Source: Immundisolibacter sp049322795 (GTDB taxonomy: Bacteria > Pseudomonadota > Gammaproteobacteria > Immundisolibacterales > Immundisolibacteraceae). Taken from it: a stretch of DNA of 64,000 nucleotides. Under the pieces are notes generated by a model. That model saw nothing but the letters and a program-made list of their open reading frames with translations, had not been told where the DNA came from and did no database searches. Location of the stretch: assembly GCA_049322795.1 (NCBI GenBank), contig JBMOQH010000015.1, positions 124,001-188,000 of the forward strand, given 5' to 3'. Made by a program: the position numbers and the translations under genes. This document shows positions 17,533-26,415 of the stretch, piece by piece; position 1 is the first letter of the stretch, and each line of letters starts with the position of its first letter.

Positions 17533-18528
17533 CTACTTGACAGACCCGTGACGCAACCATTGCGCAACGCGCTTCGAATACCAAAGCACCCGTTTTCCTG
17601 GCCAAGAGGACCCCCATTCTCCAGCCAGGATTCGCCATAGGCCAGACCACACACCTGGATGCTTGTAATCCAACCGAAACGCGCTCGACAACATCTGTAT
17701 TGCGAGCCGACGGCGCCCGGTTGCCGCAAACCGCTCAGCCCAGCGCAGATAGTCCGTACGCAATGCCTGCACCACCGCAGGTTGGGTACAGTCGCTCGCC
17801 TGCTGAGCGGCATCGATATCCTCGGCTTTACCGGCGCGCCGTTGCAGAGCCAACGTCAAATAAAGGTGCGCAGCCTGCCGCTGCCTCACCAGCTTGCTGA
17901 CCGACGTTTGGCTCTCGTGCGAGCGGTAGCGCAGCAGCATTTCAGGCAGGTTGGCAATTTTTCCCTGTTCGGCGATACGCAGCCAAAGATCGTAGTCCTG
18001 CGCCGTACCACCGGCCAAGGCCCGATAACCGCCCAGTCGGCGCGCAACGTCGGTACGAAACATTACGCTGGGATGGCAAAACTGGTTCCCATCCAGAAGA
18101 CGTTTCTGCAGAACCGCATCGTCCGTCGGATATCGCACCCGTTCGAACGCTTTGCCGTTGGCATCGGTCCTGACGAAGCCCGTTCCGAGGAGCAAAACAT
18201 CCGGGTGCTCACGCAGGAAGGCAACCTGCATCGCCAGCCGCTGTGGATCGCATACGTCGTCACCATCCATCCTGGCGATCAGATCGCATCGCGACTCACG
18301 GATGCCGACATTCAGCGCCGCGGCCAGCCCCATATTTTCGGCCAATCGAATCACCCTCAGGCGTGGATCGGCGTACGCGGAGAGAATTTCACCGGTGGCG
18401 TCGGTCGAGCCGTCATTGATTACCAGAAACTCGAATTCCTGAAAGGTCTGATTGAGAACGCTGCCGATCGCCTCTTCAAGGAACTGTGCGGCATTGTGGA
18501 CCGCCATCAACACCGTCACCACTGGCAT
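17533..18528 (-). CDS. GT2 family glycosyltransferase
   Basis: 331 aa from the ATG at 18528 (MPVVTVLMAVHNAAQFLEEA). GT-A motifs: INDGSTDATGEIL and MDGDDVCDPQRL, then GGTAQDYDLWLRIAEQGK, the ED-Y type catalytic region. The C-terminal 100 residues are helical and basic. Base composition is lower in GC than the flanking GT genes, and the gene is next to an even more AT-rich methyltransferase. The pair looks like a later acquisition within the exopolysaccharide locus. Confidence 0.88.
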   Translation of the reverse strand: MPVVTVLMAVHNAAQFLEEAIGSVLNQTFQEFEFLVINDGSTDATGEILSAYADPRLRVIRLAENMGLAAALNVGIRESRCDLIARMDGDDVCDPQRLAMQVAFLREHPDVLLLGTGFVRTDANGKAFERVRYPTDDAVLQKRLLDGNQFCHPSVMFRTDVARRLGGYRALAGGTAQDYDLWLRIAEQGKIANLPEMLLRYRSHESQTSVSKLVRQRQAAHLYLTLALQRRAGKAEDIDAAQQASDCTQPAVVQALRTDYLRWAERFAATGRRRLAIQMLSSAFRLDYKHPGVWSGLWRILAGEWGSSWPGKRVLWYSKRVAQWLRHGSVK

Positions 18529-18631
18529 ATTGACAACCCCGATTTGATTGGCGCAGAGAATGCAGACGTTGGCCGCACGCTGCGACCCGGGCAAGGACGC
18601 TGGACCTGCAAAACGGAACAGATCGCCCAGT

Positions 18632-19405
18632 TTAGGGACCCCTGAGTATGCCGGCGTCAGACATTTTCCTTTTAAGATATCTTTTTAGGGCCTCAAGAAA
18701 CATCTGCCAACTACCTCGCACCGATGAGCCGGACAAAACATGCCGCATTTTTAGAAGATATAGGTCAGGATGGACTAAGGAGAAGGGAAGATGATTTTCT
18801 AATTCGGTCGCGCCATAGTTGATTAAACTTTTCACCTCATTTTTGTTTACGAAAAGGAGAATATTCTGCCGATACCAGACGGAGATATCTTTGTCATTCC
18901 ATATCCTTCGCCGCACACAGTCCAGGGCGACATATCCTCTGGCAGCAAACAGATTGACCCAATAGTCCGGCCACTGTTCATTGACGTGACCCAGACCACC
19001 TTGAAATGGAATTGCCGCGGAAAACAGCACAAAATTAGCGGCATTGGTCAGTGAGTCAACAAAAACACCAGCAAGCTCACTGGGCAAATGCTCTGCCACT
19101 TCCAAGCTAATGGCCAAACCATACTTCTTATCGAATTGAATAACTTTAGTGAAATCAGAGATGCCAAAATTTTCTCGAGGAATCTTCAAGAGGCTCTGAT
19201 CAACCCACGGCCCATCCAACCCCCGCACTTCAACGACGCCCTTTTCCCTGAGAACGGACAGCCATGTCCCCACGCCACAACCAAAATCAACTGCAGAAGA
19301 TAATGGCGGCAGAACATCAAGAACGAGCGACAAGACCGTTCTCGCCGAGTGGACGGTCTTCTGGTGACGATCCTTGTAAAAATCCTGTCCGTAGATGTTC
19401 GTCAT
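18632..19405 (-). CDS. SAM-dependent methyltransferase, AT-rich, probably acquired
   Basis: 257 aa. The SAM loop AVDFGCGVGTWLSVLREKG is at residues 38-56, followed by EVRGLDG and ISLEVAEHLP. The central SAAIPFQGGLGHVNEQWPDYW resembles methyltransferases found in O-antigen and capsule clusters. The gene uses many AAA, TTT and ATA codons and is clearly much lower in GC than its neighbours, a sign of recent transfer. Flanking gaps of 101-103 nt are also AT-rich; the upstream one contains an inverted repeat. The sugar target is unknown. Confidence 0.85.
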   Translation of the reverse strand: MTNIYGQDFYKDRHQKTVHSARTVLSLVLDVLPPLSSAVDFGCGVGTWLSVLREKGVVEVRGLDGPWVDQSLLKIPRENFGISDFTKVIQFDKKYGLAISLEVAEHLPSELAGVFVDSLTNAANFVLFSAAIPFQGGLGHVNEQWPDYWVNLFAARGYVALDCVRRRIWNDKDISVWYRQNILLFVNKNEVKSLINYGATELENHLPFSLVHPDLYLLKMRHVLSGSSVRGSWQMFLEALKRYLKRKMSDAGILRGP

Positions 19406-19447
19406 TCTCGTTTACCCTGACACTGGCATAAATTGACTATGCGAACG

Positions 19448-19497
19448 CCACAGCTTTGATCAAGCCAATCGGCTTCTGCCCACCGGTAAAGCTGTGG
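19448..19497. repeat. inverted repeat between GT2 and AT-rich methyltransferase
   Basis: A perfect 10-bp stem CCACAGCTTT / AAAGCTGTGG (19448-19457 with 19488-19497) encloses a 30-nt loop that itself has a small AAGCC/GGCTT hairpin. It lies about 10 nt beyond the stop of the upstream GT2 gene and 43 nt before the methyltransferase start. It could be a transcript end or a scar of insertion of the AT-rich segment. No T run follows on the minus strand. Confidence 0.5.
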
Positions 19498-19506
19498 TTG
19501 AACTCG

Positions 19507-20430
19507 TCAAAACACATCCGTTTTTCCCTGTCGCCGGCAACCCGCAATCACCCCCGCCCACTCGGCGCGCTCGTGTTCCAGGGGAAAGCGCTTTTCCAGC
19601 GGCAGGCCGCGCGCTCGGCGCGCCAGCACGCGCAACGTCAACCGCAGCCAGCGCTGCCAGGCCCACAGCGGCGCGCCGGCCAGGCGGCGGCGGCCCGGCA
19701 GCGGATCGAGCAGGCCGAGCGTCAGGCCGTGCCGAAACACGCGCCCGAGCGCCCACTGTGGGCTACAGTCGCGGGCCGGCACGTGGTGCCACACCAGGGC
19801 ACCGGCCACATACACCAGTTGCATCCCGCTGGCCAAAAAACGCTCCTGCAGGCGTGTTTCCTCGCCCAGCCCGCCCCCCTTGCCGGTGGCGCCGATAGGG
19901 TCAAAAAAACCCGCTTGTTCAAGTGCCCGGCGACTGACCGCATGATTTCCGCCCATCAGCAGCGGCTCGTCCATCACCCGATCGACCGGACCGTAATCCA
20001 CACCCACCGCCGACCACGGCAGATAGGAAAGCAACCAGTCGGGCGGCGGCGCTTCGTAATCCGGGCTCATCGGCCCACCGAAGGCCCCGGCCTCCGGGTA
20101 CTCGGCGAAGGCCTGCGCGTAGGCGCGCAACGCGCCCGGCACCACGCGCACGTCGTTGTCCAGAAACAGGATCACCTCGCCCTGGCAGGCGCGCGCGCCG
20201 GCGTTGCGCGCCGCCGACAAGCCAAGCCGCGGCTCGTGCACGTAGTGCAGCGGCAGGCGCGCCGCGAATTCCCGGCACAGGGCCTCGAGGCCGGTCTGCG
20301 GGCCGTTTTCCACCACCCACACGCCGGTAAAGGACGCCGGCCACTCGGCCTCGACCAGGCTGTGCAGCGTGCGCCGCAGCAGGTCCGGCCGGCCGTAGCT
20401 GGGGATGACGATGGCGGCGCGGTTCGGCAT
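19507..20430 (-). CDS. GT2 family glycosyltransferase (rhamnosyltransferase-like)
   Basis: 307 aa from ATG at 20430. Starts RAAIVIPSYGRPDLLRRTLH, with VVENGPQTG, the metal site LFLDNDVRV, and the acceptor segment MGGNHAVSRRALEQAGFFD followed by GLGEETRLQERFL. No membrane segment. The short spacing to the next upstream gene (4 nt) places both in one transcript. It presumably adds one residue of the exopolysaccharide repeat unit on the cytoplasmic side of the inner membrane. Confidence 0.88.
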   Translation of the reverse strand: MPNRAAIVIPSYGRPDLLRRTLHSLVEAEWPASFTGVWVVENGPQTGLEALCREFAARLPLHYVHEPRLGLSAARNAGARACQGEVILFLDNDVRVVPGALRAYAQAFAEYPEAGAFGGPMSPDYEAPPPDWLLSYLPWSAVGVDYGPVDRVMDEPLLMGGNHAVSRRALEQAGFFDPIGATGKGGGLGEETRLQERFLASGMQLVYVAGALVWHHVPARDCSPQWALGRVFRHGLTLGLLDPLPGRRRLAGAPLWAWQRWLRLTLRVLARRARGLPLEKRFPLEHERAEWAGVIAGCRRQGKTDVF

Positions 20431-20434
20431 CGGC

Positions 20435-21403
20435 TCACGCCTCGCGGTGGTGGGATTGACGGGCCAGCGCGCGCGACTCCTGAATCCGACCCCAGGTCTC
20501 GGCCAGCCGCAGGCGGGTGTGCAGTCGCCAGCGCGCATCCCGGCTGGTCTGCGCCCGCAGCGCCCTCAATCCGTCGCCGGCCAGCACGCGCCACAGCGCC
20601 GGCGCGGCGCCCAGCAGCCGCGGCCCGGACCAGGCGCCAGCCGCCGCCTCGCGCCGGTACAGGCCGCGCCCGAAGCGCGCAGTCCGCTCGATCAGCCAGT
20701 CACGCGTCATCTGCTCGCGCCGCACGAAGTGGCCGACCACAGCCTCGGGGCAGAACCAGCAAGCGTGACCCGCTTGAACAAGACGGCGCGTGAAATCGGT
20801 CTCGCTATCCATGCCGTAATTGGCCCCGATTGGTCCCACCTGTTCGTCGAAGCGGTGGCCGGCATCGAACACCGTGCGGCGAATCATCATGTTCGCCCCC
20901 CACACCAGGTCAGGACTTGCCGGGCCGGATGGTTGGTCCGGGCGAGTGGCCCCGTAGGCCATGTCCAGCGGCGCCCAGCGCAACAGCCATTCCGGCGGAT
21001 CGGCCTCGAAATGTGGGCGAATGCTGCCGCCGAAAACGTCGTAAGCAACGTTTGCGTCGGCACACGTCCGCAGCTGAATCAGCCAGTCGGCCGCGGGCAG
21101 CACGTCGTCGTCGGTCAACACCACCAGGTCGCCTGCCGCCTGCGTGAGGCCGAGATTGAGTGCCCGGTTCTTGCCCGGCCCAGGCGCCCGCAGCACGGTC
21201 AGCGGCAGGCGCGGCACGAACGACTCCAGCACCCCGGCCGTGCCGTCGGTGCTGGCGTTCTCGACGGCGATCAGCTTCCAGCCGCCGGGCGGCGGCGCGA
21301 GCGCGGTGAATGCCTCCAGCACGCGCGGCAACCAGCGCGCGCCGTTATGCGTGGCGAACAGCACCGTCATCATGGCCGTGTCCTGGTCTGAGCGTGTGGT
21401 CAT
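20435..21403 (-). CDS. GT2 family glycosyltransferase
   Basis: 322 aa from ATG at 21403, one base after the stop of the flippase gene (TGACATG arrangement), so translation is coupled. Donor half: MTVLFATHNGARWLPRVLEA, VENASTDGT, VLTDDDVLPAADWL. Acceptor half: VWGANMMIRRTVFDAGHRF and NYGMDSETDFTRRL. The helical C-terminus (RLHTRLRLAETWGRIQE) is basic and may associate with the membrane. Part of the repeat-unit assembly set; the specific sugar cannot be assigned. Confidence 0.88.
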   Translation of the reverse strand: MTTRSDQDTAMMTVLFATHNGARWLPRVLEAFTALAPPPGGWKLIAVENASTDGTAGVLESFVPRLPLTVLRAPGPGKNRALNLGLTQAAGDLVVLTDDDVLPAADWLIQLRTCADANVAYDVFGGSIRPHFEADPPEWLLRWAPLDMAYGATRPDQPSGPASPDLVWGANMMIRRTVFDAGHRFDEQVGPIGANYGMDSETDFTRRLVQAGHACWFCPEAVVGHFVRREQMTRDWLIERTARFGRGLYRREAAAGAWSGPRLLGAAPALWRVLAGDGLRALRAQTSRDARWRLHTRLRLAETWGRIQESRALARQSHHREA

Positions 21404-21404
21404 G

Positions 21405-22841
21405 TCAGCCGCCGGCCGTGACGCGCCGCGACATCCAGGCCACCGGCAGGCGCGGGTGCAGGCGCGCGAGCAGCCGCGCCGCCTCGCCGGCCAGCGGATG
21501 GCCGGTGAGCACCAGCCCCAGCAGCCAGCCCGGCGCCGGCGTGGCGCCGAAGGCCAGCCACACCAGCCCCGGCCCGGCCATGGCGCAGGCCGTGACCAGC
21601 GCGCCACGGACGGCCATGGCCGGCAGCACGCCCGGCAGCAGCGCCCAACCGCGCAGGGTGACGTAGCGCCACGCCAGCATGATGACGCTCAGCCCCACAC
21701 CGGCGCGCACCAGCACGTCGAGCCCGTAACGCGAGAACACGGCCAGAAACACCGCCTGCAGGGCGGTTTGCAGCGCGACCTGCTGCAGCGCCTTGTCGAT
21801 GCGGCCGGTGGCCATCAAAAGCGGGTGACTCAACGGCAACACCATGGACACTACCGCGCTGATGCACATGATCGGCACCAGCGCCGCCGCCTGCCCCCAC
21901 TGCGGGCCGTACAGCACGCGGATCAGCGGCTCGGCAAACAGGGCCAGCCCGGCAAACATGGGCCAGGCCACGCCGATCATGCATTCCGCGCCGTGCCGGA
22001 AGTCCGGCGCCAGCGGCTTGCCCTCGCGGTGCAGGCGGGCGAAATGCGGCAGCCCCACGGCAAACGTCGACGCGCTGAACAGCCGGGTGAACAACTGAAT
22101 CTGCCCATAGGCGCGGTTGAGAATGCCCACCGGCGCCATGCCGAGCGTGCGCCCGACGATCATCTCCGACAGGCCGGCGGACAGCTCGGTCAGCAGGCCC
22201 ATGACCGCCGACCGCCCGCCGAAACGGAACACCCCGCCCATGTGCCGGAAGCTGGGCAGCACGCGCAGTTCGGCCGGCCGGTACAGGTTGGCCATCAGCA
22301 CCGTCCACGCCACGCCGGCCAGCGAACCCCAGGCCAGGCTCATGAAGCCATGCCCCGTCCAGGCAAGCGCAATGCTGGTGGCGACCTGCACCGCCGACGA
22401 GCCGACGCGCATGACCAGCAGCGAGCCGAAGCGCATGTGCCGGTGCAACCAGGCCTGCACGGTGGCGCCGAAGGGGATGATCAGCAGGTTCAGCGCCAGC
22501 ACGTGCAGGATGTCCGCCACGCCCGGCTCGCGGTAAAAGTCCGCCACCGGCACGGCGGCGAAGTACACCACCGGCGCCAGCAGCCAGGACGTCAAAAACA
22601 CCACGCCGGCCGTGGCGCGGATTTTTTCCCGGTCGAGCGTGGTCTCCTGCACCAGGTACTGGCCGACCCCCATGTCCCGAAAGATGTGCACGAAGCCCAT
22701 CAGCACCACCGCCACCGAGTACACGCCAAAGTCGTGCGGCGACAGCAGCCGCGCCAGCACGAGCGAACTGGCGAATTGCAGGCCGAACACGAAGTACTGC
22801 TCGGCGAGCGAAACGGCGAACGATTTGCGAACCGAAGCCAT
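21405..22841 (-). CDS. polysaccharide flippase, Wzx/MOP superfamily
   Basis: 478 aa with about 12-14 membrane helices. The start SVRKSFAVSLAEQYFVFGLQ, LVLARLLSPHDFGVYSVAVV and RDMGVGQYLVQE are typical of the PST/Wzx branch of MOP flippases. It would move the undecaprenyl-linked repeat unit to the periplasmic face for polymerisation. It is followed without a gap by two GT2 genes, and a 210-nt gap separates it from the upstream GT2; I see no gene in that gap. No dedicated Wzy is evident in the window unless the O-ligase-like protein at 14.1 kb fills the role. Confidence 0.9.
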   Translation of the reverse strand: MASVRKSFAVSLAEQYFVFGLQFASSLVLARLLSPHDFGVYSVAVVLMGFVHIFRDMGVGQYLVQETTLDREKIRATAGVVFLTSWLLAPVVYFAAVPVADFYREPGVADILHVLALNLLIIPFGATVQAWLHRHMRFGSLLVMRVGSSAVQVATSIALAWTGHGFMSLAWGSLAGVAWTVLMANLYRPAELRVLPSFRHMGGVFRFGGRSAVMGLLTELSAGLSEMIVGRTLGMAPVGILNRAYGQIQLFTRLFSASTFAVGLPHFARLHREGKPLAPDFRHGAECMIGVAWPMFAGLALFAEPLIRVLYGPQWGQAAALVPIMCISAVVSMVLPLSHPLLMATGRIDKALQQVALQTALQAVFLAVFSRYGLDVLVRAGVGLSVIMLAWRYVTLRGWALLPGVLPAMAVRGALVTACAMAGPGLVWLAFGATPAPGWLLGLVLTGHPLAGEAARLLARLHPRLPVAWMSRRVTAGG

Positions 22842-23051
22842 GGGCGGTCAATCCAGCGCCTGAAGGCGCGCGGGGCAGCCGTCGCTGGGGGCGCCGACCA
22901 CCCGCCAGACGGACAGGAAAACCGGACGCATGCGCGCCACACGGCCGAAACGGCCATCCACGCGCCCAAGCCGGGTTTCCGGCGCGCCGCGCAGACCGGG
23001 GCCGCCTGGCGCCATCGGCGATGCGCCCGTTGACTGGCAAACCGTGCGCAT

Positions 23052-24005
23052 TCAGTGCCCCGGCGCCACGGCCTTGGCAAGCGCCAGCCAGCCGGCCGGC
23101 GCCGCCGGCGCCAGATTCACGGAGCGCCACGCCGCCGCCAGCGCCTGCCGGCGCCGCCGGCCGTGACGGTGAAACGCCGCTTCCTGACGGCACAGCTCGG
23201 CCAGACGCCGCCGCAGGTCCACCGCCCACGGCGCGAACTGCGGGTCGGCCAGCAGGCCTTGCAGGGACTGCCGCTTCCAGTGGCCGGGCGCGGTGCCGTC
23301 GTTGCTGAGGCTGCCTGCCCGCTGCACGTAGGCGGCGGTGATCTGCGGCAGAAAGTGGAAGTCCGCCCGCCGGGCGAGGTGCAGCCACAGGTGGTCGTCC
23401 TCGCCCTGCGGCAGGTCGAGCGGAAAGCCGCCGGCGGCGCGGATCAGCTCCGCCCGCGCCATGACGGCGCCGGTCCAGCACAGCATGGCGTGGACGAAGG
23501 CGCCGACCGGGCGCGGCAGGCACAGCACCTGCCCGCTGGCGTAGGCGGCATTCAGCAGCGCGCGCGGCCGCGGGCGGCTGGCGTTGAAGCCCTGCGGTTC
23601 GGCCTCGCCGGCGAGGTTCTCCAGCCGGTAATCGGTGCCGATGAAGGCGGCCTGCGGATGCTGGGCGACCACCGCCCAGCGCGCGGCGAGCCCGCCGGGC
23701 AGCCAGTAGTCGTCGCCGTCCAGAAAGGCGATCCACCGCCCGCGCGCGGCGGCGATGCCGGCGTTGCGCGCCCGCGCCGGGCCGCCGTTTTGCGCCTGCC
23801 GCAGCAGGCTCACATGCGGCGCGTGCGCCCCGGCCAGGCGCTCTTGCGTGGCGCGGGTGGCGGCGTCGGTGCTGGCGTCGTCCACCAGCAGCAACTCCAG
23901 GCCCGGCACCGCGGCGGCCTGCGCGAGCACGGATTCCACGGCGCGCGTCAGCCAATCGCCGTCGTTGTAGCTCGGCATGATCACGCTGACGGCGATGTCA
24001 CTCAT
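23052..24005 (-). CDS. GT2 family glycosyltransferase
   Basis: 317 aa from the ATG at 24005, which overlaps the stop of the preceding GT4 gene (ATGA). GT-A motifs VSVIMPSYNDGDWLTRAVES, DDASTDAAT, and FLDGDDYWLPGGL. The acceptor half includes GEDDHLWLHLARRADF and YVQRAGSLSNDG, the same arrangement as the tandem GT2 pair at 15.5-17.5 kb (QRAGSETNSG), so these three form a subfamily. Cytoplasmic; probably a repeat-unit glycosyltransferase. Confidence 0.9.
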   Translation of the reverse strand: MSDIAVSVIMPSYNDGDWLTRAVESVLAQAAAVPGLELLLVDDASTDAATRATQERLAGAHAPHVSLLRQAQNGGPARARNAGIAAARGRWIAFLDGDDYWLPGGLAARWAVVAQHPQAAFIGTDYRLENLAGEAEPQGFNASRPRPRALLNAAYASGQVLCLPRPVGAFVHAMLCWTGAVMARAELIRAAGGFPLDLPQGEDDHLWLHLARRADFHFLPQITAAYVQRAGSLSNDGTAPGHWKRQSLQGLLADPQFAPWAVDLRRRLAELCRQEAAFHRHGRRRRQALAAAWRSVNLAPAAPAGWLALAKAVAPGH

Positions 24006-25225
24006 GGGTGCTGCCCCGCGGCGACCGGCACCGGCGCCGCCGTCAGCGCCTCGAACAGGGCGACCAGCCGGTCGATGCGGGTGTCCCAGGCGTTGGCCAG
24101 GGCATGGCGGCGGATGGCGGCGCGGTCCCAGTCGGTGCCGAGCGCGGCGTCGATGGCGCCCACCAGCGCCGATGCGTCGCCAAACGGCACCACGCGGCCC
24201 AGATCCGGCCGGCACACCACCTCGGCATTGCCGCCGACGTCGGTGGTGACCACCGGCAGGCCGCAGGCCATGGCCTCCAGAAACACGTTGGCCCAGCCCT
24301 CGTTGCGCGTGGCGAGCACGAACACGTCGGCCGCCGACAGCGGCCCGGCAAGCTCCGCTGGCGGCAATGCGCCCAGAAACCGCACACAGTCCGCCAGCCC
24401 CAGCGCCGCCACCTGCGCGCGCAGCGCGGCGCTCATGTCGCCCTCGGGTCCGCTGCCGCCGACGATCAGATAGACCAACCCCGGGTGCCGGCGGCGCAGC
24501 GCCGGCAACTGCTCGATGACGCGATGAAAGCCCTTGCGCTCGACCAGCGTGCCGACGCTGATCAGCACCGGCGCGTCGGCGGGCAGGCCAAGCGCGCGGC
24601 GCGCGTCGGCCCGCGGCAACGGCGCGAAGCGCTCGACGTCCACGCCGTTGCCGATGACCTCCGCACGCGCGGGCGGCACGCCAAGGTCCACCGCCAGATC
24701 GCGCAGCGTGCCGGCCACGGCGACGACGTGCCGCGCGCCGGCCAGCGCCGCCCGCAGGCGGCGGCGAAACGGCGGGCTCTTGGCCAGGCGCGATTCGGTG
24801 CCGCGCAGGGTGACGGTGACCGGCACGCCGAGCCAGCGGCCGAGCAGGCTGGCGGCGTAGCCGTCGGGGTAGGCGAAATGCGCGTCGATGAGGTCGAAGC
24901 CCGGATTGCGCCGAAGCCGCCGCAGCAGCGGCAGGCAGGCGAGCGCCATCGACAGGCCGTCGTGCGTCTTGCCGACGCCGGGCAGGGAGAAGAACCGCGG
25001 CAGGTACACGTCGATGCCCTGCTGGGTTTCGCGCCGCGCCGCCGGCGGGCGAAAGTGCGGCCGGCGGCGGCGGATCACGCCCTGGCCGGGGCACCAGGGC
25101 TGCGGCGACACCACGGTGAGCGGCAGCCGCCGCGCCACGCGGAACATGCGCTCGCGCACGAACAGGCCCGCCCCCGGCGCGCCGGCGTGCGGAAACAGGC
25201 TGCTGAGCACGAGCACGCGGGTCAT
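24002..25225 (-). CDS. GT4 family glycosyltransferase (WcaL-like)
   Basis: 407 aa from ATG at 25225. The GT-B fold starts MTRVLVLSSLFPHAGAPGAG. The N-terminal lobe carries LIDAHFAYPDGYAASLLG and VTLRGTE; the C-terminal lobe has VIGNGVDVERFAPL, ISVGTLVERKGFH and the nucleotide-sugar motif RNEGWANVFLEAMACGLPVV with the catalytic Glu pair. It is a retaining transferase without a signal peptide. Overlaps of 4 nt on both sides show tight coupling within the XrtA locus. Confidence 0.9.
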   Translation of the reverse strand: MTRVLVLSSLFPHAGAPGAGLFVRERMFRVARRLPLTVVSPQPWCPGQGVIRRRRPHFRPPAARRETQQGIDVYLPRFFSLPGVGKTHDGLSMALACLPLLRRLRRNPGFDLIDAHFAYPDGYAASLLGRWLGVPVTVTLRGTESRLAKSPPFRRRLRAALAGARHVVAVAGTLRDLAVDLGVPPARAEVIGNGVDVERFAPLPRADARRALGLPADAPVLISVGTLVERKGFHRVIEQLPALRRRHPGLVYLIVGGSGPEGDMSAALRAQVAALGLADCVRFLGALPPAELAGPLSAADVFVLATRNEGWANVFLEAMACGLPVVTTDVGGNAEVVCRPDLGRVVPFGDASALVGAIDAALGTDWDRAAIRRHALANAWDTRIDRLVALFEALTAAPVPVAAGQHP

Positions 25226-26415
25226 GGCGTTTGCGGCGCCGGGCGGCCGGGCTGCACCAGCTCGACCACGCGCTGCGCGTTGCGGGCCCAGCGGAATCCG
25301 CGCTGGTCGATGAGCGCCGCCCCGGCGGCGCCCAGCCGCGCGCGCAGCGCCGGGTCGCGGTAAAGACGCCCCAGGGCCGCCGCCAGCGCCGGCCCGTCGC
25401 CGGGCGCGAAGGTCAGCGCCGTGTCGCCGTCGCGCACCACTTCCAGGATGTTGGGCCGGGCCGGCGCCACCACGGCGCGGCCGACGGCGAGGTACTCGAA
25501 CAGCTTGATCGGCGAGGCGTAGCCGGTCACGTCCGGCTGCACGGCCACGTCCATGGCGGCGATGTGCGCCGGCACCTCGTGCGCCGGCAGCGGCCCGGTG
25601 AACACCACCGCCTGCCCGATGCCGAGCCGGTCCACCTGCTCGCGCAGGCCGGCCAGCGCCGGGCCGCCGCCGACCAGCAGCAGGCGCAGGTCCGGGCAGG
25701 ACGGCAGCAGGCCGGCGACGGCGTCGATGAGCAGCTCCACGCCGTGCCAGGGCCGCATCCAGCCGACGAAGCCGACCACGCAGGCATCGCCAAGACCATG
25801 ACGGGCGCGCACGGCGCTGCCGTCGATGGCCGGGTTGAAGTGCGCGGCGTCCACCCCGTTGTGCATCACCACCATGCGCCCGGCCGGCACGCCCTGGGCG
25901 GCGAACACGTCCGCCATGGCCTGCGACACCACCACCGTGCGGGTGGTGGACGACAGCAGCCAGGTTTCGAGGCGCCGCGCCAGCCGGGCGAAGGCGAGCC
26001 CGCCGTGGCGGCCGAGCTCCAGACTGAGCGGGGCGTTCACTTCCAGCACGAACGGCACGCCGAACAGCCGCGCCACCCAGCACCCGCACAGGGTGAACAG
26101 CGCGTAACGCTCGTAGATGAGGTCCGGCCGGCGGCGCAGCACGGCCGCCGCCAGCATGAAAAAGCCCGGCACGTTGTAGGCCAGCGCCAGCAGCTCGTAG
26201 AACCACGCCGGCACCGGCAGGCCGAACAGGCTGGCGCCTTCGCGGGCCGGCTTGCCGACGCCTTCGGTTGTCTTGGGCGCGGCCGGGCGCGCCTCGCGCA
26301 CCAGCGCCACCAGCTCCACCTGGTGCCCGAGCGCGCGCAGCGCCTCGCACAGGGCGGCGATGTGGATGCCCTGCGCGTCGCCGGCGCGGGTGCGGTGGTG
26401 GTAGAGGATTCTCAC
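25222..26415 (-). CDS. GT4 family glycosyltransferase
   Basis: 397 aa from GTG at 26415, overlapping the CapK-like gene by 4 nt. N-terminal lobe RILYHHRTRAGDAQGIHIAA, PDLIYERYALFTLCG; C-terminal lobe VMHNGVDAAHFNP, VGFVGWMRPWHGVELL and PIKLFEYLAVGRAVVAP, the EX7E-type donor site. Retaining GT-B enzyme in the cytoplasm. It probably extends the lipid-linked oligosaccharide after the two exosortase-associated sugar transferases. Substrate unknown. Confidence 0.9.
   Translation of the reverse strand: MRILYHHRTRAGDAQGIHIAALCEALRALGHQVELVALVREARPAAPKTTEGVGKPAREGASLFGLPVPAWFYELLALAYNVPGFFMLAAAVLRRRPDLIYERYALFTLCGCWVARLFGVPFVLEVNAPLSLELGRHGGLAFARLARRLETWLLSSTTRTVVVSQAMADVFAAQGVPAGRMVVMHNGVDAAHFNPAIDGSAVRARHGLGDACVVGFVGWMRPWHGVELLIDAVAGLLPSCPDLRLLLVGGGPALAGLREQVDRLGIGQAVVFTGPLPAHEVPAHIAAMDVAVQPDVTGYASPIKLFEYLAVGRAVVAPARPNILEVVRDGDTALTFAPGDGPALAAALGRLYRDPALRARLGAAGAALIDQRGFRWARNAQRVVELVQPGRPAPQTP

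Noticed and set aside
21400..23955. 851-codon open frame across the flippase and GT2 genes
   Set aside because: Alternative frame with Arg/Ala-rich nonsense composition; the flippase and GT2 frames have clear family motifs.
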